Origin: Cloacibacillus porcorum
Lineage (GTDB): Bacteria > Synergistota > Synergistia > Synergistales > Synergistaceae
DNA length: 64,000 nt
Direction of reading: 5' to 3'
NCBI RefSeq assembly: GCF_001701045.1
Contig: NZ_CP016757.1
Coordinates: 558,001 to 622,000 of the forward strand
Shown: positions 24,043 to 31,214 of the stretch, one piece after another
Numbering within the stretch: position 1 is the stretch's first letter
How the letters are laid out: each line of letters starts with the position of its first letter
Program-made: the position numbers and the translations under genes
Notes under the pieces: generated by a model
Databases searched by the model: none
The model's input: the letters and a program-made list of their open reading frames with translations, nothing else
What the model was told of the DNA's origin: nothing

Positions 24043-25824
24043 TTATTTTACCTTTTTCCTTCTCATCAACCATAGCGGAGCCAGTGCCAGCAGCGCCAGT
24101 GCGCCTGTGCCCGCTGAGCAGCCGTTTCCGCCGCCGCCGTGGCGGGGGGTACTGGTGACGGTCACTGCTGCCTTTGCCTGGTGCTTTCCGTCCGCCGCCG
24201 TTACGGTGATTGTGGCGGTACCGGCGGCGATGGCCTTTACGCTGCCTTCGCTGTCGACCGCGGCGATCTTTTCATTGTCGCTGCTCCAGGTGAGCCCCTG
24301 GTCTGTGGCGTCTGAGGGCGATACCGTGGCGGTGAATTTGCCGCTTCCTCCCACCTTGAGCTCCATCTTCTCTGGGGCGATGGTGATCCCTGTTACCGGT
24401 ACGTCGCTGACCGTGATGTTAAAGGTGAAGGAGAGCGGAGTATCCTTGCCGGATGGGGCGAAGTTGTTTTTGAAGTCCGTCGGGTCGATGTCGGCCGAGA
24501 CGACGATGGAGGCCGTTCCTTCCTTGGTGCCGGTGAGCGTTATCGTGCCGTTTTCGTTGTTGACGTCGGCGGATATTATCTCAGTGTCAGACGGGGTTAC
24601 GGTGATCTTCTTCACGAAACCGCCGAATATATCGGGGCTTCCTGGCAGGGCGGAGAGGGTGATCTCCGTCGTCCCGCCGGTCATGACGGTGCGGTTAACA
24701 AGTTTGACTCTGAGCGCGACGGTGCTCTTGTCTATCCCGGTCTGGTCGATACTGACGGCTTCAGCGCCATCGTTACCAGTTCCTACACCTTTTTCGAGAT
24801 CTTTATTGACCGTCTCCGTTTTCAGCCAGCCGCAGTTTGATACATCTCCCTCGTTGCTTCCCGCGATGCCGCCGGTGTATTCGCCGCCGGAGACATCGCC
24901 GCCGTTGGCGCAGTCTGATATCTTGCTGTCCCCGTTGTTGAGCCCCGCGATGCCGCCGGTCTTTATCTTTCCTTTGCCGGAGGCGTCTTTGCCTGAGACC
25001 GTACCGAAGTTTACGCAGTTTGATATTGTGCAGTCATAGCTCTTGTAATTGGTTGCCCCTGCGATGCCGCCGATATATCCATCCTTTGCGTATTCACCCT
25101 GCACTTCGCCGTAGTTTGCACAGTTTAATATGACGCGGCGGCTCATTCCCGCGATGCCGCCGGCGTGTTGGGGGTTGGTGGCTTGGCTGCTGAGGTTTGA
25201 GGCGCCGCTGTAGTTGACGCAGTTTGATATGGCTCCTGAGTTGAGTCCAGTGATGCCGCCCACGTAGATAATGGAAGTATTTTTAGCGGCGTTGACTCTT
25301 ACGGTGCCTCTGTTGACGCAGTCTTCGACTGTGCCGTCGTCGTGGACTTGTCCCACGATACCGCCCGCATAGCAGGTCTTCGAGGCCTGTACGTCTATAT
25401 CGCCGCTGACGGTGAGCCCCCTTATCGTGGCGTATCCAATAGCGCCGAAGAATCCTATAGAAGATGTGGCCGTTGCTGGTTCTGTTATTGTGTAGCCACT
25501 GACGGTATGGCCCGCGCCGTCAAAGACGCCGACGTAGCGGAGTCTGTTGCCGATGGGCGTCCATTCAGTCGGTGTCCCGTCGGGCAGCGAGAGGTCGATG
25601 TCGGCGGTGAGGCGCGCGTCGCCGGAGGCGCCTAAGTTTACGCCGTCGCGGAAGACGATGAGATCCGCCGAGGTGGCGATGAGATAAACACCGTCTGCGT
25701 CTTGTGTCAGCGCGCAGGCGCAATGGGGCGAAACGAGGATGAAGAGAGTTAAAAGAGAGAGGACAAGCGGGAGTAAGAGTTTATTATGAACCTTAATGAA
25801 CTTAAACGGGGGGGGGTGTATCAA
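24043..25824 (-). CDS. GLUG/Ig-like surface protein with Synergist-CTERM tail
   Basis: 593 residues if read from TTG 25824, an unlikely start without a ribosome site. The order is: a signal peptide (LLLPLVLSLLTLFILVSPHCACA); a region with at least five GLUG-type units, each GGI-G plus NCVN-G (GGIVGQVHDDG, GGITGLNSG, GGIAGMSRR, GGIAGATNY, GGIAGLNNG, GGIAGSNEG); a linker with two beta-rich segments; a BIG2 Ig-like domain (VTGITIAPEKMELKVGGSGK to AAVTVTS); and a tail GGGGNGCSAGTGALALLALA plus basic RRKK. That tail matches the Synergist-CTERM sorting signal. The protein should be exported and processed at the envelope. The strong RBS and ATG upstream are one base out of frame; see 25808-25884. 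Confidence 0.85.
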   Translation of the reverse strand: MIHPPPFKFIKVHNKLLLPLVLSLLTLFILVSPHCACALTQDADGVYLIATSADLIVFRDGVNLGASGDARLTADIDLSLPDGTPTEWTPIGNRLRYVGVFDGAGHTVSGYTITEPATATSSIGFFGAIGYATIRGLTVSGDIDVQASKTCYAGGIVGQVHDDGTVEDCVNRGTVRVNAAKNTSIIYVGGITGLNSGAISNCVNYSGASNLSSQATNPQHAGGIAGMSRRVILNCANYGEVQGEYAKDGYIGGIAGATNYKSYDCTISNCVNFGTVSGKDASGKGKIKTGGIAGLNNGDSKISDCANGGDVSGGEYTGGIAGSNEGDVSNCGWLKTETVNKDLEKGVGTGNDGAEAVSIDQTGIDKSTVALRVKLVNRTVMTGGTTEITLSALPGSPDIFGGFVKKITVTPSDTEIISADVNNENGTITLTGTKEGTASIVVSADIDPTDFKNNFAPSGKDTPLSFTFNITVSDVPVTGITIAPEKMELKVGGSGKFTATVSPSDATDQGLTWSSDNEKIAAVDSEGSVKAIAAGTATITVTAADGKHQAKAAVTVTSTPRHGGGGNGCSAGTGALALLALAPLWLMRRKKVK

Positions 25825-25884
25825 AGTTAAATGTTATTGGGCGCAAATTACTGCTGTGCGGCGACATGGTGTATCGCCCTCCTT
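25808..25884 (-). promoter_or_regulatory. RBS, out-of-frame ATG and C9 tract of the surface protein
   Basis: On the minus strand AAGGAGGG (25884-25877) is followed 9 bases later by ATG (25867-25865). This frame reads MSPHSSNLRPITFNFDTPPP then V and TAA, because a run of nine C (25816-25808) throws it off. With eight (or eleven) C it would continue PPPFKFIKVHNK into the signal peptide of the surface protein. Confidence 0.72.
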
Positions 25885-25951
25885 TTTCAAAAATTTTTTT
25901 GCGGTACGTAAAATATGAAACAAATAACAGGTAAAATTGCTTAGTTATATA

Positions 25952-25981
25952 ACAATACAATTTACACTCTCTATTTGTCAA
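25952..25981 (-). promoter_or_regulatory. Probable promoter of the Synergist-CTERM protein
   Basis: Minus-strand TTGACA (25981-25976), an 18-bp spacer and TATTGT (25957-25952), about 85 bases before the out-of-frame ATG. The 230 bases from here to the gntP ribosome site hold no gene. Confidence 0.55.
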
Positions 25982-26213
25982 GCAATAATTTTTTATTTTG
26001 CCTCCTTCGCGGAGGCGCGGTGAAAGCCGCGGCGGCGGGGCCGTACCGGGAAATGGGGGCGGAGACGTTCGTATATCAAACCTTCGCCACGCGGCCGTGC
26101 ACAGAGGAAAATCACGCGGTAAAAATGATATAAATCGGGGTTTTCTTTAGTGAATAGGCGTGCTATCCTAGCGTTATTGAAGCATATCTAAAAATATACT
26201 TTAGGAGGCGGCT

Positions 26214-27566
26214 ATGATGACGGGTATTCCTTTAATTATTGTCTTTGTTCTGGCAATCATTGTGATGGTGGCGGCGATATCGAAGTATAAGATACATCCT
26301 TTCCTGTCGATAATGGCGGTGTCCCTGATCTTTGGCGTGATCGCCGGAATTCCGCTCAAGGACATCCCGGGAGTGATCGGTGCGGGATTTTCCGGAACAT
26401 TCACCAGTATCGGCATCGTGATAATCTTCGGCGCGCTTGTCGGGACCCTGCTTGAAAAGACGGGGGCGGCGCTCAAGATGGCCGATGTGGTGGTAACGCT
26501 GGTGGGGAAGAAGAACCCCGAGCTCGCGATCATCATAATGGGGTGGATCGTCTCAATACCGGTCTTCTGCGACAGCGGATTTGTCGTGCTCAACCCGATA
26601 AGAAAGGCGCTTGTAAAGAGGACGGGGGCCTCCAGCGTCGCGATGACGGTGGCTCTCTCAATGGGGCTTTACATATCCCACTGCTTCATACCGCCGACGC
26701 CCGGACCGATCGCCGCGGCCAACGCCCTTGGTATCGGCGATAACATCCTGCTGGTCATTGGGCTCGGCGCGCTGCTCTCCATTCCTCCGCTTATTGCAGG
26801 GTATCTCTTCGCGAAATATATTGGAAAACGTGTCTCGGCGCGCGACGATAACGCCGACATGGATCTGGTGAAGAGCTACGAGGAGCTTATCGCTGAATAT
26901 GGCAGGCTCCCGAGCGGCGTGATGTCGTTTGCCCCGATAATCGTTCCTATCTTCCTCATGGGACTGGCCTCGGCCTTCTCGATGGCGAAGGTGAGCATCT
27001 CCGCCATTATCTTCCTCGGTACCCCGATCATCGCGCTTGCGGTCGGCGTCATCCTCGGCGTAATCCTGCTGGTCCAGTCCGGCAAGGCGAAGGACTTCTA
27101 CGAGATCACTAACGACACCCTGAAGACCGTCGGCCCGATACTTTTCATTACCGCCGCCGGCGGCGTGCTCGGCAAGGTGATCAGCGTCTCGGGGATGGTG
27201 CAGTACATCACGGAAAATTCCTGCGTCCTTTCGACGATCGGCATATTCTTCCCCTTCGTGCTGGCCGCGATACTGAAAACGGCGCAGGGCTCCTCTACGG
27301 TGGCGATCACCACTACCGCGGGTATGCTCGCCCCCGTACTTCCCGCGCTGGGGCTCAACACACCGTCGCTCTCGGCCCTCTGCGTTATCGCGATCGGCGC
27401 GGGAGCGATGACGGTCTCGCACGCGAACGACTCCTATTTCTGGGTCGTCACGAATTTCGGTGAGATGGAGACGGAGCAGGGCTACAAGACCCAGACAATG
27501 GGTACCTTGATAATCGGCCTCGCCTCGATGGTCGGCGTATTCATCGCCTATCTGGTGCTGAAATAA
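26214..27566 (+). CDS. GntP-family permease
   Basis: 450 residues; ATG 26214 follows AGGAGG. About twelve hydrophobic segments. The stretch GWIVSIPVFCDSGFVVLNPI is the family hallmark, with ISHCFIPPTPGPIAAA and SHANDSYFWVVTNFGEM as further GntP signatures. The family imports gluconate and related sugar acids, D-serine, glycerate or short hydroxyacids with protons. No kinase or dehydratase is adjacent, so the substrate is open. It is convergent with the GntR regulator and separated from it by a terminator. Confidence 0.93.
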   Translation: MMTGIPLIIVFVLAIIVMVAAISKYKIHPFLSIMAVSLIFGVIAGIPLKDIPGVIGAGFSGTFTSIGIVIIFGALVGTLLEKTGAALKMADVVVTLVGKKNPELAIIIMGWIVSIPVFCDSGFVVLNPIRKALVKRTGASSVAMTVALSMGLYISHCFIPPTPGPIAAANALGIGDNILLVIGLGALLSIPPLIAGYLFAKYIGKRVSARDDNADMDLVKSYEELIAEYGRLPSGVMSFAPIIVPIFLMGLASAFSMAKVSISAIIFLGTPIIALAVGVILGVILLVQSGKAKDFYEITNDTLKTVGPILFITAAGGVLGKVISVSGMVQYITENSCVLSTIGIFFPFVLAAILKTAQGSSTVAITTTAGMLAPVLPALGLNTPSLSALCVIAIGAGAMTVSHANDSYFWVVTNFGEMETEQGYKTQTMGTLIIGLASMVGVFIAYLVLK

Positions 27567-27605
27567 CCGAAAAAATCGCCGCGTTAAGCGCGGCCTGATA
27601 AACCG

Positions 27606-27644
27606 GAGAGGGGCATGTCCGTTAAGGTCATGTCCCTCTCTTTG
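27606..27644 (+). terminator. Terminator between gntP-like and gntR-like genes
   Basis: GAGAGGGGCATG (27606-27617) pairs with CATGTCCCTCTC (27629-27640) with one mismatch, then TTT. A smaller CCGCG/CGCGG hairpin precedes it. Confidence 0.7.
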
Positions 27645-27673
27645 TGATAAGGTAGCGCGCGAAAACACCGCGC

Positions 27674-28411
27674 TTAGGGGTTATATATCTTCATTCCGGC
27701 CCGCTCCGCGGCGTTTTTCAGGTGCGTGAGAGCCGCCTCCTGCGCCGCCGCCGGGTCTTTCGCCATAATATATTTCACCACGCGGCGGTGCTCTTCGAGG
27801 ACGTTGTGCGCCCTCTCCGGCGAGGCCATCGTCATGATACGCAGCTCCTTAGCGAGGTCATGCAGCTTTCCCTGTAAAAAGAGGAGAAATTCTATCAACA
27901 CGGGGTTATGGCTCGCGCGCGCGATCGCCGCGTTGTAGCGGTCATGGGCCTCCGCACCAGGGGCATTTTCTTTGACGGCCTCTTCCATTCCTCTGAAAGA
28001 CTCCGTTATCTCCGCGATATCCTCCTGCGTGCGCCGCATCGCGGCGAGCCCCGCCGCCTCCGACTCAAGCAGCGCGCGCATTTCGTAAAAATAATTTACC
28101 TCGCCGATCGAGACGGTCTCGAATACATCGGAAAACCTGAACGCCTGGCGGCTGCGTGCGTTTTTCACGACAATGCCGCGTCCCTGTTTTGATTCGAGGA
28201 TATCTTCGTTTTTCAGGCTGGCGATGGCCTCGCGGAGGATGGTGCGGCTAACGCCGTATCTCTGGGCGAGCTCCGTCTCCGGCGGCAGTTTATCTCCCAC
28301 CGTGAGCTGCCCGGACTGTATCTCCGAGAGGATCAGCTTCGATATCTGTGAAGACAGCCTCTCCGCTTTGACCGGCATCGCCGGGGATATCTTTCTCTCC
28401 TGCGTATCCAT
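27674..28411 (-). CDS. FadR-subfamily GntR transcriptional regulator
   Basis: 245 residues from ATG 28411 (GAGGG upstream); an in-frame ATG at 28450 with AAAGG is an alternative. The N-terminal winged helix (ISKLILSEIQSGQLTVGDKL, ETELAQRYGVSRTILREAIA, LESKQGRGIVV) is of GntR type. The C-terminal all-helical FCD domain has the usual metal-site residues spread through FYEMRALLESEAAGLAA, DRYNAAIARASHN and LEEHRRVVKYI. FadR-type members sense carboxylic acids. It is divergent from the NicX-like/tctCBA operon and is its likely local regulator; the ligand would then be the carboxylate that operon handles. Confidence 0.92.
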   Translation of the reverse strand: MDTQERKISPAMPVKAERLSSQISKLILSEIQSGQLTVGDKLPPETELAQRYGVSRTILREAIASLKNEDILESKQGRGIVVKNARSRQAFRFSDVFETVSIGEVNYFYEMRALLESEAAGLAAMRRTQEDIAEITESFRGMEEAVKENAPGAEAHDRYNAAIARASHNPVLIEFLLFLQGKLHDLAKELRIMTMASPERAHNVLEEHRRVVKYIMAKDPAAAQEAALTHLKNAAERAGMKIYNP

Positions 28412-28596
28412 ATGGGAAACCCTCTTTCGGAACTGCTCTCTGATCATCATTGCCCGACCTTTCTATCTAGTTTATCACAAGCGCCGCCGCGAGTTAAACG
28501 TGGTATAGGCATAAATGCCAGCGGCAGCATAATAAACAGTATCGATTCAATTTTTTCAATGATACGAAAAAATGTTTAAAATAGCCTCCAAAGCTA

Positions 28597-28627
28597 TTGA
28601 CATATTTTTGTATGATTGTAGTATTAT
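28597..28627 (+). promoter_or_regulatory. Promoter of the NicX-like/tctCBA operon
   Basis: TTGACA (28597-28602) followed by an AT-rich -10 region; TAGTAT (16-bp spacer) or TATTAT (28622-28627, 19-bp) are candidates. It lies in the divergent gap beside the GntR gene, where the operator is expected. Confidence 0.55.
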
Positions 28628-28692
28628 ATTATAAAATTATTATTTAAGAAAAGCACCGGCAAGGTCACGTTATATCAAAAAGGAGTGGTTTT

Positions 28693-29667
28693 TTGAAGAT
28701 GAAAGAGGCACTTATGATGCAGGGAGCGAGGACGATAATGGATAACTGCGTCTCGCTCAAAGCGGGCGAGACGGTCCTGATCGTCACCGATATGGTGCAG
28801 GAGAACATCGCCAAGGTCCTGGCCGCGGCGGCGGTGGAGCGCGGCGCTGAGGTAGTGGTAAGCACGATGAAGCCCCGCCAGCGCGCGGGCGAGGAGCCGC
28901 CGAAGCTCATCGCCGAGAGCATGAAGTTCGCCGACGTCGTCCTCATTCCCGTGAGCTATTCCGTGACCCATACCTTCGCCGTGAAGGAGGCGGCGGAAAA
29001 CGGCGCGCGCCTGCTCGTCCTCACCGATTTTACGGAGGAGATGCTCATCTCCGGCGGCATAGAGGCCGATTTCAGGGCGATCAAGCCGGTCTGCAAAGGA
29101 GTGGCCGACGCCTTCGCAAAGGGCAGCAAGGTGCACGTTACCTCGCCGGGAGGCACGGACCTTTGGCTCGATATCACCGGCAGACGCGGCAACGCCCTCT
29201 ACTGCGTGGTGGAACCGGGGGAATTTTCCACGATCCCGACGGTCGAGGCCAACTCCTCGCCCGTTGAGGGGTCGGCGAACGGACGCATCGTTGCGGATGC
29301 CAGCGTTCCCTATCTGGGAATCGGCGTGCTGAACGAGCCCATCGTCGTGGACGTCAAAGACGGTTTTATCACCGATATCAGAGGCGGCAGGCAGGCTGAG
29401 GTATTGAAAAAAGACCTCGCGAGCCACAACGACCCGAACTGCTATAACATCGCGGAGCTCGGCGTCGGCCTCAACCCCAAGTGCAAGCTCTGCGGAATCA
29501 TGCTCGAGGACGAGGGCGTGATCCCCACGGCGCACATAGGGATAGGCACGAGCATAACCCTGGGCGGCACCGTCAAAGCCCCGACCCACTACGACCTTCT
29601 GATGTGGAACCCGAAGATAGAGGTCGACGGCAGAGTGCTCGTCGACGGGGATAAGGTCAATCTGTAG
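28693..29667 (+). CDS. M29/NicX-like metal-dependent hydrolase or dioxygenase
   Basis: 324 residues from TTG 28693 (AAGGAG 7 bases before; ATG 28699 is possible). The fold resembles M29 aminopeptidases and the Fe(II) 2,5-dihydroxypyridine dioxygenase NicX, which share a C-terminal metal site. Here the likely ligands are the His of PTAHIGIGTS and the His and Asp of PTHYDLLMWNP, the HxD pattern reported for NicX and M29 enzymes. GETVLIVTDMVQENIAKVLA is the conserved N-terminal stretch. It is the first gene of an operon with tctCBA, which favours a catabolic enzyme acting on an imported carboxylate over a peptidase. Exact substrate unknown. Confidence 0.72.
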   Translation: MKMKEALMMQGARTIMDNCVSLKAGETVLIVTDMVQENIAKVLAAAAVERGAEVVVSTMKPRQRAGEEPPKLIAESMKFADVVLIPVSYSVTHTFAVKEAAENGARLLVLTDFTEEMLISGGIEADFRAIKPVCKGVADAFAKGSKVHVTSPGGTDLWLDITGRRGNALYCVVEPGEFSTIPTVEANSSPVEGSANGRIVADASVPYLGIGVLNEPIVVDVKDGFITDIRGGRQAEVLKKDLASHNDPNCYNIAELGVGLNPKCKLCGIMLEDEGVIPTAHIGIGTSITLGGTVKAPTHYDLLMWNPKIEVDGRVLVDGDKVNL

Positions 29668-29718
29668 GGAAATAATTTTTCAGCTCCATAAAACAATATC
29701 ATAGAGGAGGATTCTCTT

Positions 29719-30684
29719 ATGAAAAAGGTTCTTAGGTCTTTGATTTTTGTTTTGGTACTTCTTACGGCGGTGTGCGCGGCTATTCCTGTCTTTGCCGCGT
29801 CATTCCCGACCAAGCCGGTTCTCGCGGTAGTGCCCTTTTCCCCCGGCGGCGGCAACGATATAGTGATAAGGCTCGTCGCCAAGTATATGACGCCGGCGCT
29901 CGGCCAGTCTCTCGTCGTTGAAAACAAGCCCGGCGCGGGCGGTCAGATTGGCTGGACGGCTTTAGCCAAGGCCCGCCCCGACGGATATACAATCGGCGCG
30001 ACAAGCCAGCCCTCGATGGTGCTTGTAAAGGTTCTGCGCCAGAATGTTCCCTTTGACCTCAATGATTTTAAATATATCTGCAACTTCCAGATAGACCCGC
30101 TCGTTTGGGTCGTCAATAAGGACAGTAAATTCAAAAAAGCCTCCGATGTGGTCGAATATGCGAAAAAGAATCCCGGAAAGCTCAACGTTGCCGGAGATGG
30201 GCCGCAGAGCAATGTGCAGCTTCAGCATCTCGTGAACTCGAAGGCCCTCAAAATGGAGAGCAACTTCGTCTCTTACAGCGGCTCAGGACCGGCGCTTACC
30301 GCTCTCATGGGCAATCAGGTCGATTTGGCCCTTACGACTCTGAGCTCAGCCGTTTCACATATTGAGGCTGGGAGAATAGTGCCGCTTGTGATGTTCTACG
30401 ATGATAAGATCGACGGCGTCGATATCAAGTCCTCGAAAGAGGTATTCAAGATGGATATCCCCTCTGCCGGAACGGCGATGCGCGGCGTCGCAGCACCCAA
30501 GAACACCAAACCGGAAGATATCGCCGTACTTGAAAAGGCCTTTGAAGAGGTTACAAAAAATCCCGAATTCAGGGAACAGGCGAAATCGCTTGGGCTTATC
30601 ATTAAGTTTATCGGCTCAAAGGAGTCTGGCAAGCTCGTAGAGGAATCTAAGAAGATCGTAGAAGAGTATAAGCCGCTTTTCTAA
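29719..30684 (+). CDS. tctC: Tripartite tricarboxylate transporter binding protein TctC
   Basis: 321 residues; AGAGGAGG precedes the ATG. Signal peptide VLRSLIFVLVLLTAVCAAIPVFA. The Bug-family body begins FPTKPVLAVVPFSPGGGNDI and continues LVVENKPGAGGQIGWTALAK, ARPDGYTIG and the later GSGPALTALMGNQVDLAL. This periplasmic receptor captures a carboxylate and hands it to TctAB. It is followed by a strong stem-loop that may set a high ratio of receptor to membrane subunits. Confidence 0.93.
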   Translation: MKKVLRSLIFVLVLLTAVCAAIPVFAASFPTKPVLAVVPFSPGGGNDIVIRLVAKYMTPALGQSLVVENKPGAGGQIGWTALAKARPDGYTIGATSQPSMVLVKVLRQNVPFDLNDFKYICNFQIDPLVWVVNKDSKFKKASDVVEYAKKNPGKLNVAGDGPQSNVQLQHLVNSKALKMESNFVSYSGSGPALTALMGNQVDLALTTLSSAVSHIEAGRIVPLVMFYDDKIDGVDIKSSKEVFKMDIPSAGTAMRGVAAPKNTKPEDIAVLEKAFEEVTKNPEFREQAKSLGLIIKFIGSKESGKLVEESKKIVEEYKPLF

Positions 30685-30701
30685 GCCGGCATTGACAGAG
30701 T

Positions 30702-30735
30702 GTACAGCCGTCATTATAGAAGATGACGGCTGTAC
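30702..30735 (+). promoter_or_regulatory. Intercistronic stem-loop between tctC and tctB
   Basis: A perfect 13-bp stem, GTACAGCCGTCAT (30702-30714) with its complement (30723-30735) and an 8-base loop. There is no T-run, so it is not a plain terminator; RNA stabilisation of tctC or partial attenuation is more likely. Confidence 0.75.
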
Positions 30736-30754
30736 CATAGGGAGAGTGAGCGGA

Positions 30755-31198
30755 TTGATTATAAATAAAGAATTGTTTTTTTCCATCGCGATATCGGTAA
30801 TATCGGTGCTGCTGACCCTGCAGTCATTTAATTATCCGCCGGAGTCATCGCAGTTCCCACGCTTTTTGTGCATTCTGATGCTTCTTTTTTCATTTTTGAT
30901 CCTGATAAGGACCTTGAAAAATAAAGAGGGAGAAAAGACCATGTCGACAGGAAGCGGCTTCATTTCGGCGGCTAAACTGCCGGTGACGGTATTTGCCTCC
31001 ACTGCTGCCTATCTGTTCTGTATAGGGTATGTCGGATATTTTGTCAGTACGGTCATTTATATGTTCGCATCGATGTTCTTTTTTGGAGAACGCCGTCCTT
31101 TGCCGATCGCGGCTGCCGTGCTGGTTTTTCTTGCCGTGATTTATGCGCTGTTTGTCTCCTTTCTCGGTCTGCGTTTGCCGGAAGGCATCCTCTTCTAA
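30755..31198 (+). CDS. tctB: Tripartite tricarboxylate transporter small subunit TctB
   Basis: 147 residues from TTG 30755 (GGGAG 10 bases upstream). The frame reaches back to 30692, but that would run through the stem-loop. Four hydrophobic segments, the family pattern: one near the N-terminus (LFFSIAISVISVLLTLQSF), one after a short loop (FLCILMLLFSFLILI) and a closely spaced pair near the C-terminus. It sits between tctC and tctA, as usual for the small membrane subunit. Confidence 0.85.
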   Translation: MIINKELFFSIAISVISVLLTLQSFNYPPESSQFPRFLCILMLLFSFLILIRTLKNKEGEKTMSTGSGFISAAKLPVTVFASTAAYLFCIGYVGYFVSTVIYMFASMFFFGERRPLPIAAAVLVFLAVIYALFVSFLGLRLPEGILF

Positions 31199-31214
31199 TT
31201 TTGGAAGGTGATAT

